From positions 211,001 through 275,000 of the forward strand of contig NZ_CP162414.1 in the NCBI RefSeq assembly GCF_040932005.1: a stretch of DNA of 64,000 nucleotides. Reading direction: 5' to 3'. Below the pieces are notes generated by a model. That model searched no databases. It was not told where the DNA came from and was given only the letters and a program-made list of their open reading frames with translations. The stretch is from Aestuariibius sp. HNIBRBA575. Its GTDB lineage: Bacteria > Pseudomonadota > Alphaproteobacteria > Rhodobacterales > Rhodobacteraceae. Position numbers and translations under genes: made by a program. Below, in pieces: positions 19,561 to 29,720 of the stretch. Position 1 is the first letter of the stretch; each line of letters begins with the position of its first letter.

Positions 19561-20988
19561 ATGGAACAGGATACCGACGCCAATACCACTGCGATCACCG
19601 CAGCAACCGACGCTGTTGAACCAGCGATGGCCGAACCTGTGATCGGACCTCCACCTGCCTTGCCGGAATGGGCGGAAACCATGCCACCGATCGTGCAGCG
19701 TGTGGTCGAATATGCATTGCAGGCGGGGGATATTGCGCTGTCATGGCTGCTCAGCCCGGCGGCGTGGTCGCAATTTGCGCTGATCATCCTAAGCTACCTG
19801 TTGGCCGTTTACCTGACCAAACGCCTGCGTCCAAAAATTGAAAAATTGCTGACGCCCGCCGAGGATAACCAGTCGATCCTGTCCAAGATACGTCGGTTCA
19901 CACTGATGTTCACGCCGTTACTCCTTCCGCTGTTGGCCTTTGCGCTGACCTCGGCCGGGGAACAGGTGACCCGATCGATTTTTGGCTCTGGCGCGATGAT
20001 TGCGTTCGGGAAACGGGTGTTCCTGTTCCTCGCCGTGCGGGCCTTTGCGCGGGATATGTTAACCGATCCGTTCCTGCGTTTGCTGGGCAAAGTGGTGTTG
20101 ATCCCAGTTGGCGCTTTTTACGCGCTGGGCCTGTTGGATCCCGTCGCAGCCAAGTTGGAAGCGACCGTAGTCCCATTGGGCAACCTGTCGTTTAACCTGT
20201 TGTGGCTGCTGAAATTTATCGTCATCGCTGGCGTGATTTTCTGGTTTGGGCGCTGGTCAAATGACCAATCGTCAACCTTTATCAAAAAACAAGAAGAGAT
20301 GCGCCCGGCCACACGTCAATTGGCGGAAAAGACGGCAGAAATAGCGATCTTTGGGGTGGCCTTCTTAATCTTGATGAACATCATGGGCGTCCCGCTGACG
20401 TCGCTCGCTGTGCTGACCGGTGCATTGGGTGTTGGGATCGGTTTTGGCCTGCAAAAAATTGCGTCCAACTTTATCTCGGGGATCATCCTGTTGCTCGAAG
20501 GGCAGGCCACGGTTGGCGACTACGTCGAACTGGATGGCGGCGAAGCCGGGACGATTGTTAAAATGACCGCGCGGGCCGCCATTTTGGAAACCTATGATGG
20601 CAAATGGATCGTTGTTCCCAACGAAGATTTCATCGTCACGCGGGTGGTCAATTATTCCGATAGCGGATCTGCCAATCGCTATGAGGCCGCGTTTTCCGTG
20701 AGCTATGACACTGATATCAACCTGGTGCCGGGTATCATTGATGCCGCCGTGTCCAAGCTGGATTTCGTGTTACAAGATCCCGATGGTCCAGACTGTGAAC
20801 TGCGCGGGTTTGGCGATAGCGGCATTGATTTTGCTGTCGAATTTTGGGTCAACGGCATTGATGATGGGCGCAATAAATACACGTCGCATGTGCTGTTTGC
20901 GGTTTGGAACGCGCTGAAAGAGGCAGGAATAGAAATCCCGTATCCGCATCGCGTTGTCGAAATCAAAGGCCAGTTCCCCAGTGGCTGA
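19561..20988 (+). CDS. Small-conductance mechanosensitive channel (MscS family)
   Basis: Inner-membrane channel that opens under membrane tension to relieve hypo-osmotic stress. 475 residues. An acidic N-terminal stretch (~1-45) is followed by several hydrophobic segments from about residue 60. The pore-lining helix and MscS signature are GALGVGIGFGLQKIASNFISGIILLLEG, then the beta domain VGDYVELDGGEAGTIVKMTARAAILETYDGKWIVVPNEDFI. The C-terminal cytoplasmic part includes RYEAAFSVSYDTD and YPHRVVEI. SD AAGGTTT lies before the ATG. Its stop overlaps the GTG start of the flavoprotein gene. Confidence 0.94.
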   Translation: MEQDTDANTTAITAATDAVEPAMAEPVIGPPPALPEWAETMPPIVQRVVEYALQAGDIALSWLLSPAAWSQFALIILSYLLAVYLTKRLRPKIEKLLTPAEDNQSILSKIRRFTLMFTPLLLPLLAFALTSAGEQVTRSIFGSGAMIAFGKRVFLFLAVRAFARDMLTDPFLRLLGKVVLIPVGAFYALGLLDPVAAKLEATVVPLGNLSFNLLWLLKFIVIAGVIFWFGRWSNDQSSTFIKKQEEMRPATRQLAEKTAEIAIFGVAFLILMNIMGVPLTSLAVLTGALGVGIGFGLQKIASNFISGIILLLEGQATVGDYVELDGGEAGTIVKMTARAAILETYDGKWIVVPNEDFIVTRVVNYSDSGSANRYEAAFSVSYDTDINLVPGIIDAAVSKLDFVLQDPDGPDCELRGFGDSGIDFAVEFWVNGIDDGRNKYTSHVLFAVWNALKEAGIEIPYPHRVVEIKGQFPSG

Positions 20989-22156
20989 CCCCCGTCCCAA
21001 CATGGTGGTGATTGGCGCCGGTCCTGCGGGGTTGATGGCTGCCCACGAAATGGCAAAGGCGGGCTGCGCTGTGCGGGTCATGGACGCCATGCCATCGGTG
21101 GGGCGCAAATTCCTGATGGCGGGGAAATCTGGCCTGAACCTGACCAAAAATGAACCGATGGATCGGTTCCTTTGTGCCTATGGCAAATGCCCTGATGTGT
21201 TGCAAACCGCGTTGCGTGAATTTGACCCCGAGGCGGTGATGCGCTGGGCCACGGATCTGGGCCAAGAGGTCTTTACCGGGTCCACCAAACGCGTCTTTCC
21301 CAAATCCATGAAGGGCTCGCCATTGTTGCGAAGCTGGATGGCGCAATTGGTGAATTTAGGGGTGACGTTTCACACCCGCTGGGTTTGGCAGGGCTGGGAT
21401 GCGGGGGCATTGGTTTTTGACACAGCTGAGGGTCCGCAAACCGTCACCTGCGACGGCGTTGTTCTGGCGCTGGGCGGTGGCAGCTGGGCGCGGTTAGGGT
21501 CAAATGGGGTGTGGGTTCAACATTTTCCGCGCGACAATGTGCAGCCGTTTTTGCCGTCAAACGTTGGGCTTAACCTGCGTTGGAGCGACCACATGCAGCG
21601 GCATTTTGGTCAACCGATCAAAGGGTGCAGCCTGTCAGCCGGGGGCGAAACAACCCGCGGCGAATTTGTCATTTCAAAATCCGGCCTAGAAGGCGGCGGG
21701 ATTTATATGATGACGCGTGCTGTGCGGGCAGGGCATGATTTGGTGTTGGATTTATGTCCGGATCTGAGCGTCAAAGACGTGCAACAGAAATTGGCCCGCC
21801 CTCAGGGCAAAACGTCGCTGGCCAATCATTTGCGGCGGTGTTTGAAACTGACCCCTGCGCAGATTGCGCTGCTGAACGAATTTGGCCGGCCATTCCCGGC
21901 AAACCTTGCCCCGTTGATTAAGGCATTGCCGCTGCAACATGCGGGATTTGCCCCGTTGGATCATGCGATTTCAACGGCGGGTGGGTTTCGGTTTGATCTA
22001 CTGGACGGGTTCATGATCCGCGACCAGCCCGGCGTTTTTCTGGCGGGCGAAATGCTGAACTGGGATGCACCGACGGGGGGATATTTGATCAACGGTTGCC
22101 TTGCCACGGGGCGCATGGCGGGGCGTCAGGCCGCGGATTTTGCGTTAAACGGATAG
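20981..22156 (+). CDS. HI0933/TIGR03862-like NAD(P)/FAD flavoprotein
   Basis: 391 residues with an N-terminal Rossmann FAD motif VVIGAGPAGLMAAHEMAKAG and the HI0933 family signature GRKFLMAGKSGLNLTKNEP shortly after. Further family blocks are EVFTGSTKRVFPKSMKGSPLLRSW, ALGGGSWARLGSNG and the C-terminal PGVFLAGEMLNWDAPTGGYLINGCLATGRMAGR. The GTG at 20981 overlaps the MscS stop and begins just before the FAD motif; a TTG at 20954 in frame is less likely. Cytoplasmic, substrate unknown. It overlaps the convergent decarboxylase gene by 12 bp. Confidence 0.9.
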   Translation: MADPRPNMVVIGAGPAGLMAAHEMAKAGCAVRVMDAMPSVGRKFLMAGKSGLNLTKNEPMDRFLCAYGKCPDVLQTALREFDPEAVMRWATDLGQEVFTGSTKRVFPKSMKGSPLLRSWMAQLVNLGVTFHTRWVWQGWDAGALVFDTAEGPQTVTCDGVVLALGGGSWARLGSNGVWVQHFPRDNVQPFLPSNVGLNLRWSDHMQRHFGQPIKGCSLSAGGETTRGEFVISKSGLEGGGIYMMTRAVRAGHDLVLDLCPDLSVKDVQQKLARPQGKTSLANHLRRCLKLTPAQIALLNEFGRPFPANLAPLIKALPLQHAGFAPLDHAISTAGGFRFDLLDGFMIRDQPGVFLAGEMLNWDAPTGGYLINGCLATGRMAGRQAADFALNG

Positions 22157-23575
22157 CGTCTGTGCTATTTTATGGACATTGCTGATCGCGTTCTGAACGT
22201 CGGCATTTTGGGTGCGATGATTTACGATTGCCGCGCGTAAACACACGATTCCATCTGCGTTTGTTGTTGAAAACACGGTCTTTCCTTCGATCTGAAGCCG
22301 CTGCGCAATCAGGGTGTTCAGATCGCTTTGGGTGGCCTTATCCAGCGACGCATTTGCGGTAAAAATGCAGACATTGGACAAAACCGGCGCCATCAAGGCC
22401 ATGTCAGCATGGGCGGTGACCAAGTCGCCCATAAATCCGGCCAACCGACAATTTTCACTGATCGCTTGCCCAAATCGATCTTGTCCATATAGCTCCAGTG
22501 CGGTCCAAACCTTGAGCGCGCGATTGCCGCGCGACAGGTCGATCCCGTAGTCACAAAACCACGGATCCCCCGCCCCCAACCCGTCTTGTTGGGCCGCCAG
22601 ATAGGATGGGCGGGCCGCAAAGGCAGCGCGGTGGTCAGCCTCTTGTCGGATCAGAACCAGCCCGCAATCATAAGGGACGGACATCCATTTATGAAAATCG
22701 CAAGCCATTGAATCAACACGGCCAATCCCGTCTGTCAGCCCATGCCAAGGATCGTCAGCCAACCGGGTCCATGCCCCAAATGCCCCATCAACATGCAGCC
22801 AAACACCTAGGGTTTGGGCAATGTCGGCCAGCCCATTCAAATCGTCAAAATGCCCACGATCCACAGAACCTGCCGTGCCGATGATCGCAAATGGGGTCAG
22901 CCCGGATTTGCGGTCCTGCGCGATCAAATCCTGCAATGCAGACAGGTCCATCCCGTCAGGTCCATCGTCGGGAACCAAGCGCAGGGCGTCGCTGCCAAAA
23001 CCCAACAATTCGATCGCATTTTTGGTGGCGGTGTGGACCCCCGCGCCGGCATAAGCGACCAGCTTTGCACCGTCATTTCCGGATTTCCGCGATGCTGCCC
23101 CCAGCGTTTTCAGGCGGGCGGCGGACAGGGCGATGACTGTCGCTTGGGACGTGCCAGTGACCAGGACACCGCTGGTTGTGTCGGGCAAACCCATCACTTT
23201 GCGGGTCCAGTCGATCACGGCACGTTCCATATAAGTCGCGCCATGATCACGACCGCCGCAATTCGAATTCATCGTCGCCGCAACCATTTCGGACAACAAC
23301 CCAGAGGCAAGCCCGGTCCCGTGGACCCAGCCGAAAAACTGTGGATGGGTGTTGCCGGTATGATAGGGCAAAACGTCATGTGTCAGGCGTTCAACCAGCG
23401 CTTCGGCTTTGGTTTCACTCCCTGAAATTTCGTAGCTTTGCTTGATATCTTCGGGGACCGGCACCCACGGGAAATCGGCAGCGTTTTCCAATCGTTTCAG
23501 ACAGGTATCCAGCAGGCGGTGGGCCTGCGCGCGAAAATCATCCCAGTTTTCTGGATCAAGTTTGGAATTGGTCAT
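22145..23575 (-). CDS. Group II pyridoxal-phosphate-dependent decarboxylase
   Basis: Decarboxylase of the aromatic-L-amino-acid/glutamate family. 476 residues. The PLP Asp lies in HVDGAFGAW (261-269), and the Schiff-base lysine is K296 in DFHKWMSVPYDCG. The N-terminal YHTGNTHPQFFGWVHGTG substrate-domain motif and TSGVLVTGTSQATVIAL are typical. Substrate (tryptophan, phenylalanine, Dopa, diaminobutyrate or another amino acid) cannot be read from sequence. It lies 9 bp after holA on the same strand, so it is probably co-transcribed with the leuS-lptE-holA housekeeping block, an unusual companion. Confidence 0.92.
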   Translation of the reverse strand: MTNSKLDPENWDDFRAQAHRLLDTCLKRLENAADFPWVPVPEDIKQSYEISGSETKAEALVERLTHDVLPYHTGNTHPQFFGWVHGTGLASGLLSEMVAATMNSNCGGRDHGATYMERAVIDWTRKVMGLPDTTSGVLVTGTSQATVIALSAARLKTLGAASRKSGNDGAKLVAYAGAGVHTATKNAIELLGFGSDALRLVPDDGPDGMDLSALQDLIAQDRKSGLTPFAIIGTAGSVDRGHFDDLNGLADIAQTLGVWLHVDGAFGAWTRLADDPWHGLTDGIGRVDSMACDFHKWMSVPYDCGLVLIRQEADHRAAFAARPSYLAAQQDGLGAGDPWFCDYGIDLSRGNRALKVWTALELYGQDRFGQAISENCRLAGFMGDLVTAHADMALMAPVLSNVCIFTANASLDKATQSDLNTLIAQRLQIEGKTVFSTTNADGIVCLRAAIVNHRTQNADVQNAISNVHKIAQTLSV

Positions 23576-23584
23576 AATCGCCCC

Positions 23585-24607
23585 TTAGCGGCGGGCCATC
23601 ATCGATAGCCGAATGAGGGCGCGTTCTACCAGCGCCTGTTGTGGTGTCAAAGCCGCGGACCGCAATTGAAGATCCGTATCTGTCAGTAATGTCAGCGCTT
23701 TTTCCAGTCGGTTGCGTCCCCAATGACTGGCTTGGCGCACGATTTTATCGCGACGCGGACCAAAAACGGGCGGGCGCAAACGCCCCACACCTTGGGCGGC
23801 CCCACCGGGATCGCTGGCCGCAACATGAAGCCTGCGAAAATGGCGGGTCGCCCCAATACACAGCCCAACCGGATTGACCCCTTGGGCGTATAATTTGCGC
23901 AATATGGGGGCGATGTCGCTGGTGCGGGCCTCGGCGACGATGTGCAGCACATCATCCAAATCCGCCTCAGAGGATTGTGGCGCGCAGGCGGCGACATCTT
24001 CGACTGTTAGGGGCGTGTCGTCCTGATATTTGAACAGCCCGATTTTATCGACAGTTTGGCGAAAATCACCCGGTTGCAAGTCGCGAGACAGGTTTGTCAG
24101 CGCTTCCATGCTTTCGCGGTCGATGTTTTTAAGCCCAGCCAATCGAAGAGCCTCTTCGATATCCTCACGGCTGGGCGGTTCGTCATAGAGCCCAACAGCA
24201 AAGGCCTGTTTATGACCTTCAAACGCTTTTCGCAGCTTGGATTTGGCGGTCAATTGCCCAGCCGTGACAATGATCTGGGCATCACCCGGAACCCAATCAG
24301 TCAGGCCCGCAATGATGGTTGGGGCCAACGTGTCGGTTGCATCTTCGACAAAGGCCACGCGCGGTCCGGGGAAAAAACCCTGTGCCTTGATGGCGTCGTT
24401 TAACATGGCAAGGTCTTTGCGCAGATCAGCGGCGGGAATGCGGGTCAGGCGCATTTCTTCTTCGCCTTGGGGGCCAATCAGCGCAGAAATCACGCGTGTT
24501 CGACCATCAGCCACGCGCATTGGGTCGGAGCCAAAGATCAACAAACCGGCGGAATCCGGGTTTGGTTTGCGAAAGTATCCCGATGCTTCGCGGGTACTCA
24601 ACTTCAT
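23585..24607 (-). CDS. holA: DNA polymerase III subunit delta
   Basis: Clamp-loader subunit that opens the beta sliding clamp. 340 residues, the expected length. Recognisable segments include LLIFGSDPMRVADGRTRVISAL (N-terminal domain I), IIVTAGQLTAKSKLRKAFE, and the C-terminal GRNRLEKALTLLTDTDLQLRSAALTPQQALVERALIRL helical collar. The start overlaps the lptE stop by 4 bp (ATGA), the usual alphaproteobacterial leuS-lptE-holA arrangement, which supports the call for a poorly conserved protein. Confidence 0.93.
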   Translation of the reverse strand: MKLSTREASGYFRKPNPDSAGLLIFGSDPMRVADGRTRVISALIGPQGEEEMRLTRIPAADLRKDLAMLNDAIKAQGFFPGPRVAFVEDATDTLAPTIIAGLTDWVPGDAQIIVTAGQLTAKSKLRKAFEGHKQAFAVGLYDEPPSREDIEEALRLAGLKNIDRESMEALTNLSRDLQPGDFRQTVDKIGLFKYQDDTPLTVEDVAACAPQSSEADLDDVLHIVAEARTSDIAPILRKLYAQGVNPVGLCIGATRHFRRLHVAASDPGGAAQGVGRLRPPVFGPRRDKIVRQASHWGRNRLEKALTLLTDTDLQLRSAALTPQQALVERALIRLSMMARR

Positions 24608-25107
24608 GAGGCAGGGACCGCAATCAACAATTGACTGATCGTCAAATCCGCCAGCGATGTAGCCAGTCGATCCTCGGCGTCACGTTTGGCAGCCGTGTTT
24701 GCAACAGGTGTCGACGTGGCGGAATAGCTGGTGAACGTGCGCACGGTGCCTTGGGTGACGATCTGCGCTGTGTCGGACGCAATGAGGGTGAACTTGGCCA
24801 CGCCTTCGATGGAGAAACGTGTGTTTTCCCTTGTGTCGGTGATGCCAAGCGCACTTTCGCGTTGGCTCAGTTCGACCTCTAGCCGGTATCGCGCGACCTG
24901 TTCAGGGCCAAGTCGTGCAGCGATTTGACCTGAAAAATGAAAACCAAATCGGTCCGCTGGCGCAACCACCTGAACGGAATTGCGCAGCGTATTTGCCGAA
25001 CCATCAGGGCCATAAACGGGCGCGAATCCGCACCCCGCCAACATCGTCACAAGGCCCAGAACGGCCCCGCGACGTGTGATTTTTAACGTTTTATCAGATG
25101 ACGACAT
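24604..25107 (-). CDS. lptE: LPS-assembly lipoprotein LptE
   Basis: Outer-membrane lipoprotein that plugs the LptD LPS translocon. 167 residues with a lipoprotein signal ending LAGC, Cys26 being the lipidated residue. The mature part ([84 protein letters not shown]) has the LptE alternation of strands and a C-terminal helix. It overlaps leuS by 14 bp and holA by 4 bp. A twin Arg in the n-region (TRRGAV) is noted but not decisive. Confidence 0.92.
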   Translation of the reverse strand: MSSSDKTLKITRRGAVLGLVTMLAGCGFAPVYGPDGSANTLRNSVQVVAPADRFGFHFSGQIAARLGPEQVARYRLEVELSQRESALGITDTRENTRFSIEGVAKFTLIASDTAQIVTQGTVRTFTSYSATSTPVANTAAKRDAEDRLATSLADLTISQLLIAVPAS

Positions 25108-27649
25108 TCACAATCCGACCCGGTACAACGATGAGTTTCTTGGGCTGGCCACCGTCCAGCGCCTGTACCACAGCCTTGTTCGCCAGCGCGATTTTTTCAA
25201 CCTCTTCCTTCGGCATATCCTTGGGAATTACGATTTCTGATCTGCGTTTTCCATTAATCTGAATAGGCATGGTGACGTTGTCTTCGACCAGCAAGGATTC
25301 GTCGGCCACGGGCCAGGGGGCGTTGGCTATCAACCCGTCGCGCCCCAGCAGAGACCAGATTTCTTCGGATAAATGCGGCGTCATGGGCGACATCAATTGT
25401 GCCAAAATGGCCATCGCGTCGCGTTTGGCGGCGGTGCCTGCTTTGGATTTTGCCAATACATTGGTGAAGCCGTACAATTTGGCGATGGATGAATTAAATC
25501 CAAAACTATCAACGCCTTGAGTGACCTCAAAGATGGCTTTGTGGGCGGCGCGGTTCAATTCCTCATTGGCTTTGGCATCGCCAGCACTGTCAGTGTCGAC
25601 GATTTCACTGGCGATCCGATGCACCCGGTTTAGGTGTTTAAACGCGGCCTCAGCCCCGGAGGCGGTCCATTCCACATCCCGTTCGGGCGGGCTGTCGGAC
25701 AGGACAAACCAACGGGCGGTGTCAGCGCCGTATTGTTTAATGATTTCAACTGGATCGACCACGTTGTTTTTGGATTTCGACATCTTGGCCGATGGGATCA
25801 CCTTAACCGCTTCGCCGGTTTCTTTGACGACCACGGTGCCGTTGCGGTCTTCGACCTCTTCTGGATAGTGATAGATCGGACGGCCGTTTTCGTTCTTGCG
25901 GGTCGCGTTTTCATAGATCGCGTGGGTCACCATGCCCTGTGTAAACAAAGCGTTAAACGGTTCCTTGGCGCTATCGGGCAAACGGCCGGTGATGTTCATC
26001 GCACGGGCAAAGAACCGCGAATACAGCAGGTGCAAGATCGCGTGTTCGATCCCGCCAATATACTGATCGACGTTCATCCAATAGGCGGCATCGTCCAGAT
26101 CGGTTGGGGTCGCGGCATCAGGGGATGTGAACCGTGCGAAATACCACGAACTGTCGACAAAGGTGTCCATGGTATCGGTTTCGCGTTTCGCGGGTGCACC
26201 ACAGGATGGGCAGGCGCAATCCCGCCACGTTGGGTGCCGGTCCAGCGGATTGCCGGGAATGTCAAACGAGACGTCGTCAGGCAATTCGATTGGCAGGTTT
26301 TCCTTTTTCTCAGGAACCACGCCGCAAGTGTCGCAATGCACAACAGGAATGGGGCAACCCCAATAGCGTTGCCGCGACAGACCCCAATCACGCAGACGGT
26401 ATTTGGTCACGCCTTCGCCGATGCCTTTGGCGGTGCAGGCATCTACGGCCGCGTTTACGCCGTCTTCGCCAGTTTGCAGCTCATCCCCTGCAAAGCCTTT
26501 GATATAGCGGACTTTTTCTGCCTTTGTTGGCACATAAGCCTCGGTTAAATCGGCGTTGCCTTCGGGGGCTTCAAACACCGGGATGATCGGCAGGCCGTAT
26601 TTGGTCGCATATTCAAAGTCGCGCTGATCATGCGCAGGGCAGCCAAAGATCGCGCCGGTCCCGTAATCCATCATGATGAAATTGGCGACCCAGACGGGCA
26701 ATTCCTGACCTTCGATCAGCGGATGTTTGACGCGAATGCCCGTGTCAAAACCCAGCTTGTCGGCCTTTTCCAATGCCTCGGCAGTGGTGCCGCCTTTGCG
26801 CATTTCAGCAACGGCTGCAGCCAGCTCGGGGTTGGTTTGCTCCAACTCTTTGGTGATGGGGTGATCGGGGGACAGACCCACAAAAGATGCGCCCATCAGG
26901 GTGTCGGGGCGGGTGGTGTAAACTTCGATTTCACCGCCATCAACGCGGGTAAAGCTGAACTGCAACCCGCGGGATTTGCCGATCCAGTTGGCCTGCATCA
27001 GTTTCACCTTGGCGGGCCAGTCATCCAGCCCGTCGATGGCGGACAGCAATTCTTCGGAATAGTCCGAGATTTTAAAGAACCACTGGGTCAGAGCGCGGCG
27101 TTCAACTTCGGCGCCGGATCGCCAGCCTTTGCCGTCGATGACCTGTTCGTTGGCCAGAACCGTCATATCGATTGGGTCCCAGTTCACCACGGCGTTTTTA
27201 CGATAGACCAGACCTTTTTCCAGAAAATCTAGAAACAAGGCCTGCTGCTGGCCGTAATATTCCGGATCACAAGTGGCAAACATGCGCGACCAATCCAAGC
27301 CAAAGCCCAGAGGTTTCATCTGTGCAACCATGGTGTCGATATTGTCGTAGGTCCATGTTTTGGGGTGGCCACCAGACGCCATCGCGGCGTTTTCGGCGGG
27401 CATGCCAAAAGCGTCAAACCCCATTGGGTGCAACACGTTATGGCCGGTCGCCAATTTGTAGCGCGCGATCACATCGCCCATCGTGTAGTTGCGCACATGG
27501 CCGATATGAATGCGCCCGGACGGATAAGGGAACATTTCCAGCACGTAATATTTGGGTTTGTCACCGCTGCGGGTTGCCTTGAACGTTTCTGCCTTGTCCC
27601 AGGCGGCTTGCCAGCGGGCTTCGATGTCGGAAGGTGTGTAGGGGGCCAT
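25094..27649 (-). CDS. leuS: Leucine-tRNA ligase
   Basis: Charges tRNA-Leu. 851 residues, class Ia synthetase. The HIGH motif is HIGH at 48-51 ([16 protein letters not shown]) and KMSKS is [13 protein letters not shown] in the C-terminal half. The editing domain is present ([22 protein letters not shown]) and a zinc-like [11 protein letters not shown]...[10 protein letters not shown] pair is retained. The start at 27649 ([14 protein letters not shown]) matches the family; upstream in-frame sequence back to 27727 looks non-coding. Central gene of the DUF3576-leuS-lptE-holA run. Confidence 0.97.
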   Translation of the reverse strand: MAPYTPSDIEARWQAAWDKAETFKATRSGDKPKYYVLEMFPYPSGRIHIGHVRNYTMGDVIARYKLATGHNVLHPMGFDAFGMPAENAAMASGGHPKTWTYDNIDTMVAQMKPLGFGLDWSRMFATCDPEYYGQQQALFLDFLEKGLVYRKNAVVNWDPIDMTVLANEQVIDGKGWRSGAEVERRALTQWFFKISDYSEELLSAIDGLDDWPAKVKLMQANWIGKSRGLQFSFTRVDGGEIEVYTTRPDTLMGASFVGLSPDHPITKELEQTNPELAAAVAEMRKGGTTAEALEKADKLGFDTGIRVKHPLIEGQELPVWVANFIMMDYGTGAIFGCPAHDQRDFEYATKYGLPIIPVFEAPEGNADLTEAYVPTKAEKVRYIKGFAGDELQTGEDGVNAAVDACTAKGIGEGVTKYRLRDWGLSRQRYWGCPIPVVHCDTCGVVPEKKENLPIELPDDVSFDIPGNPLDRHPTWRDCACPSCGAPAKRETDTMDTFVDSSWYFARFTSPDAATPTDLDDAAYWMNVDQYIGGIEHAILHLLYSRFFARAMNITGRLPDSAKEPFNALFTQGMVTHAIYENATRKNENGRPIYHYPEEVEDRNGTVVVKETGEAVKVIPSAKMSKSKNNVVDPVEIIKQYGADTARWFVLSDSPPERDVEWTASGAEAAFKHLNRVHRIASEIVDTDSAGDAKANEELNRAAHKAIFEVTQGVDSFGFNSSIAKLYGFTNVLAKSKAGTAAKRDAMAILAQLMSPMTPHLSEEIWSLLGRDGLIANAPWPVADESLLVEDNVTMPIQINGKRRSEIVIPKDMPKEEVEKIALANKAVVQALDGGQPKKLIVVPGRIVNVVI

Positions 27650-27738
27650 GTGTGCGGTCCTTGGAAATGAAAGCGCTGGGGAATTGCAAACGCCGGGCAA
27701 TGTGCCCGGCGTGGAATATCTGGTCAAACGGGCGTGAT

Positions 27739-28209
27739 TTACAATGCGCTATCGGCCTGCCGTAACTGGCGGGCACGCGATAGGATCGCGTCTTCTACGG
27801 CGCGTTGGGTTTCTGCGGAAACAGGACCGGATCGGGTGGCCAAGGCCACGTTCAATGATCGCGCGTCCAGCGCCGGATCAGAGATAAAGATCGTTGCGCG
27901 ATAGGCGCGTCCACCGCCGGGAGGTGTGCCATAACCCGTTGCGATGACGCCGGTAAACGGGTCAACGGATTGGATCGGCAAGAAGTTCAAAACATCCAGC
28001 GACGCAGCCCACAGATAGCGGTTCACCGCGACATTTTCGGACCCGCGCGTGCGGGCAATTTGCCGGGTCGCGCCTTCGTCGGAACGGGATGCAGAGGCAG
28101 ACCCCAGCGATCCACCAAAAGAGCTAAGACTGCCAGAGCCGCCACAAGCGGATAATGCAGTAAGAGAAATCAGCGCAATCGCGCCTTTTGAGACTTTCGC
28201 CAGTGACAT
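27739..28209 (-). CDS. DUF3576 domain lipoprotein
   Basis: 156 residues. The N-terminus has a lipoprotein signal ending LSAC (Cys ~21-22), then a Gly/Ser-rich linker and the DUF3576 core: [65 protein letters not shown]. The final ~25 residues are a helix ([14 protein letters not shown]). ATG at 28209 is preferred over the adjacent TTG. The family is widespread in alphaproteobacteria immediately upstream of leuS. Located in the cell envelope; function unknown. Confidence 0.87.
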   Translation of the reverse strand: MSLAKVSKGAIALISLTALSACGGSGSLSSFGGSLGSASASRSDEGATRQIARTRGSENVAVNRYLWAASLDVLNFLPIQSVDPFTGVIATGYGTPPGGGRAYRATIFISDPALDARSLNVALATRSGPVSAETQRAVEDAILSRARQLRQADSAL

Positions 28210-28330
28210 CAATTCGTCGTCCTACGATGGAATGCGCGATGAAATGTTTGCAAGCCTGTGTAGCCGTTGAACATTGCCGGGACAAGGGCATTGGTGTGCT
28301 GGGCGATCTGGGGCAATAAATTGCACCCCC

Positions 28331-28362
28331 AAAAAGCAGAACGGCCCCCGAAGGAGCCGTTC
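28331..28362 (-). terminator. Intrinsic terminator of the porin gene with UUCG tetraloop
   Basis: On the minus strand GAACGGCTCC-TTCG-GGGGCCGTTC forms a 10-bp stem (one G-U) closed by a UUCG tetraloop (28339-28362), followed by TG-C and five T (28331-28335). A strong terminator, as expected for a highly expressed outer-membrane protein. Confidence 0.9.
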
Positions 28363-28384
28363 AAACTATAGAATATTCTTCGAA

Positions 28385-29485
28385 TTAGAAGTCGAAGGAT
28401 ACTGCAACAGTTGTGCCTTGGTTAACTTCGTAACCGGAACCGATTTCGTCAGCGTCGCCGGCGTATGTGTCGCCTTCTTCACCGTAAGAAACCAACAGCT
28501 CTGCGCCGCCGCCCAGGTCGTATGTACCAGCGACATACAGCTCAGTTGCGTCGGAGTCGCCGTCGTTCTGGATGTAACCAGCATAGACCATTACGCCGTT
28601 ACCTACGTCGTAAGAACCTTCCAGGCCGATTTCTTCGTCGTTACCTGTGTGGTACCAGAAGTCTACAGCTACTGGGCCGTCGGAGTAACCAACTTCAACA
28701 CCAGCGTTATAGTCTTCAGCAGCGCCATCTTCAGAAACGTAGAAGACAGTCGCAGTTACTGGACCGAATGGGTACGCAACTTCAACACCTACGGACGATG
28801 TGTCGTCTGTGGAGTTAGAAGTGTAAGCGAAAGTTACGTCAGCGGAACCGAATGTGGAAGACGCTGCCAGACCGATGATTTGGTCGATGTCTGCGGACAG
28901 ACCTGTGTCAGCGGACAGTGCTTCTTCTTGGTAAGCCAAGATGAAGTTGTACTGACCCATGTCAGCAACAGCAGCAACCTGCAGGCCAACCAGATCGTCT
29001 TCGTCAGTGCCGCCATTGGCGTCGATGATGAAGTAAGAAGCAGCTGCAGTTACGGAACCGAATGTGGCTTCGCCGCGCAGAGTAGCTTCTTCGTCCAGAC
29101 CGTCGTCAGTTTCAGCGAAACCGTCTGTTTCCATGTTTGTAACGCCGGACCAGTGAGCTTGAGCAGCTGCATCGGTATCACCGAAGTACAGGCCAGCATT
29201 GTCGGAAGTTACAGACAAAACGTAGTCGGACAGAGCGATGTCGTCATCGCCGTCACCCAGACCAAACGCGTCATCGTTTGCGATGTCTACGTCCAGTGTG
29301 AAGCCAACTGTCAGGCCGTTGTCCAGAGTTTGGTCAGCGGAGACGGACAGGCCAACGGACCAGTAGAAACCGTTTTCTACTTCGTCGTTATAACCGATTT
29401 CAGCGTCGCCACCGAAAGATACTTCAGCTGCAGCGGCGCCAGCAAAGGCGACGATGGAGGCTGAGGCGAGAAGGATGCTTTTCAT
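28385..29485 (-). CDS. Outer-membrane porin, acidic
   Basis: 366 residues. A Sec signal peptide (MKSILLASASIVAFAGAAAA) is followed by EVSFGGDAEIGYNDEV and a series of short amphipathic strands typical of the alphaproteobacterial/Rhodobacter-type trimeric porin. It ends in VAVSFDF, the C-terminal aromatic required for BAM insertion. The protein is strikingly Asp/Glu-rich and almost without cysteines, as in marine bacteria. Single gene with its own promoter region and strong terminator. The codon set is restricted, which produces a long antisense open frame on the other strand. Confidence 0.93.
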   Translation of the reverse strand: MKSILLASASIVAFAGAAAAEVSFGGDAEIGYNDEVENGFYWSVGLSVSADQTLDNGLTVGFTLDVDIANDDAFGLGDGDDDIALSDYVLSVTSDNAGLYFGDTDAAAQAHWSGVTNMETDGFAETDDGLDEEATLRGEATFGSVTAAASYFIIDANGGTDEDDLVGLQVAAVADMGQYNFILAYQEEALSADTGLSADIDQIIGLAASSTFGSADVTFAYTSNSTDDTSSVGVEVAYPFGPVTATVFYVSEDGAAEDYNAGVEVGYSDGPVAVDFWYHTGNDEEIGLEGSYDVGNGVMVYAGYIQNDGDSDATELYVAGTYDLGGGAELLVSYGEEGDTYAGDADEIGSGYEVNQGTTVAVSFDF

Positions 29486-29503
29486 GGATTTTCCCTCGTG
29501 TTT

Positions 29504-29535
29504 GCATTCCAGAGAATGCTAGTTGAACCAGCATT
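29504..29535. promoter_or_regulatory. Nested palindromes in the porin upstream region
   Basis: GCATTC at 29504-29509 and GAATGC at 29514-29519 form a perfect 6-bp repeat around CAGA. AATGCT at 29515-29520 then pairs with AGCATT at 29530-29535. The three related half sites lie 19-50 bp upstream of the porin ATG. They may be an operator or alternative leader hairpins; no regulator is identified. Confidence 0.4.
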
Positions 29536-29720
29536 GATGATGTCTTTGCGCCCATCTGCCTGCACACTCAAGCAAATTGGGGTCAGGTGGTTCCCCTGTA
29601 GCGTAAAATGATGCATTGGTGCCACACAGGCCAAACCCCGCCCATTCCTTATATAGGGGGGTAATTGAGGTGTTTGGCCTTTAATACGTTGAAAGAGTCA
29701 GCAAGATCAGGAGGCTGCCC

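Noticed and set aside
28274..29464. 396-codon open frame on the plus strand across the porin gene
   Set aside because: It is antisense to a clear porin with signal peptide, aromatic C-terminus and terminator. It has an unlikely composition (Cys/Val/Ser-rich) and results from the porin's restricted codon use.
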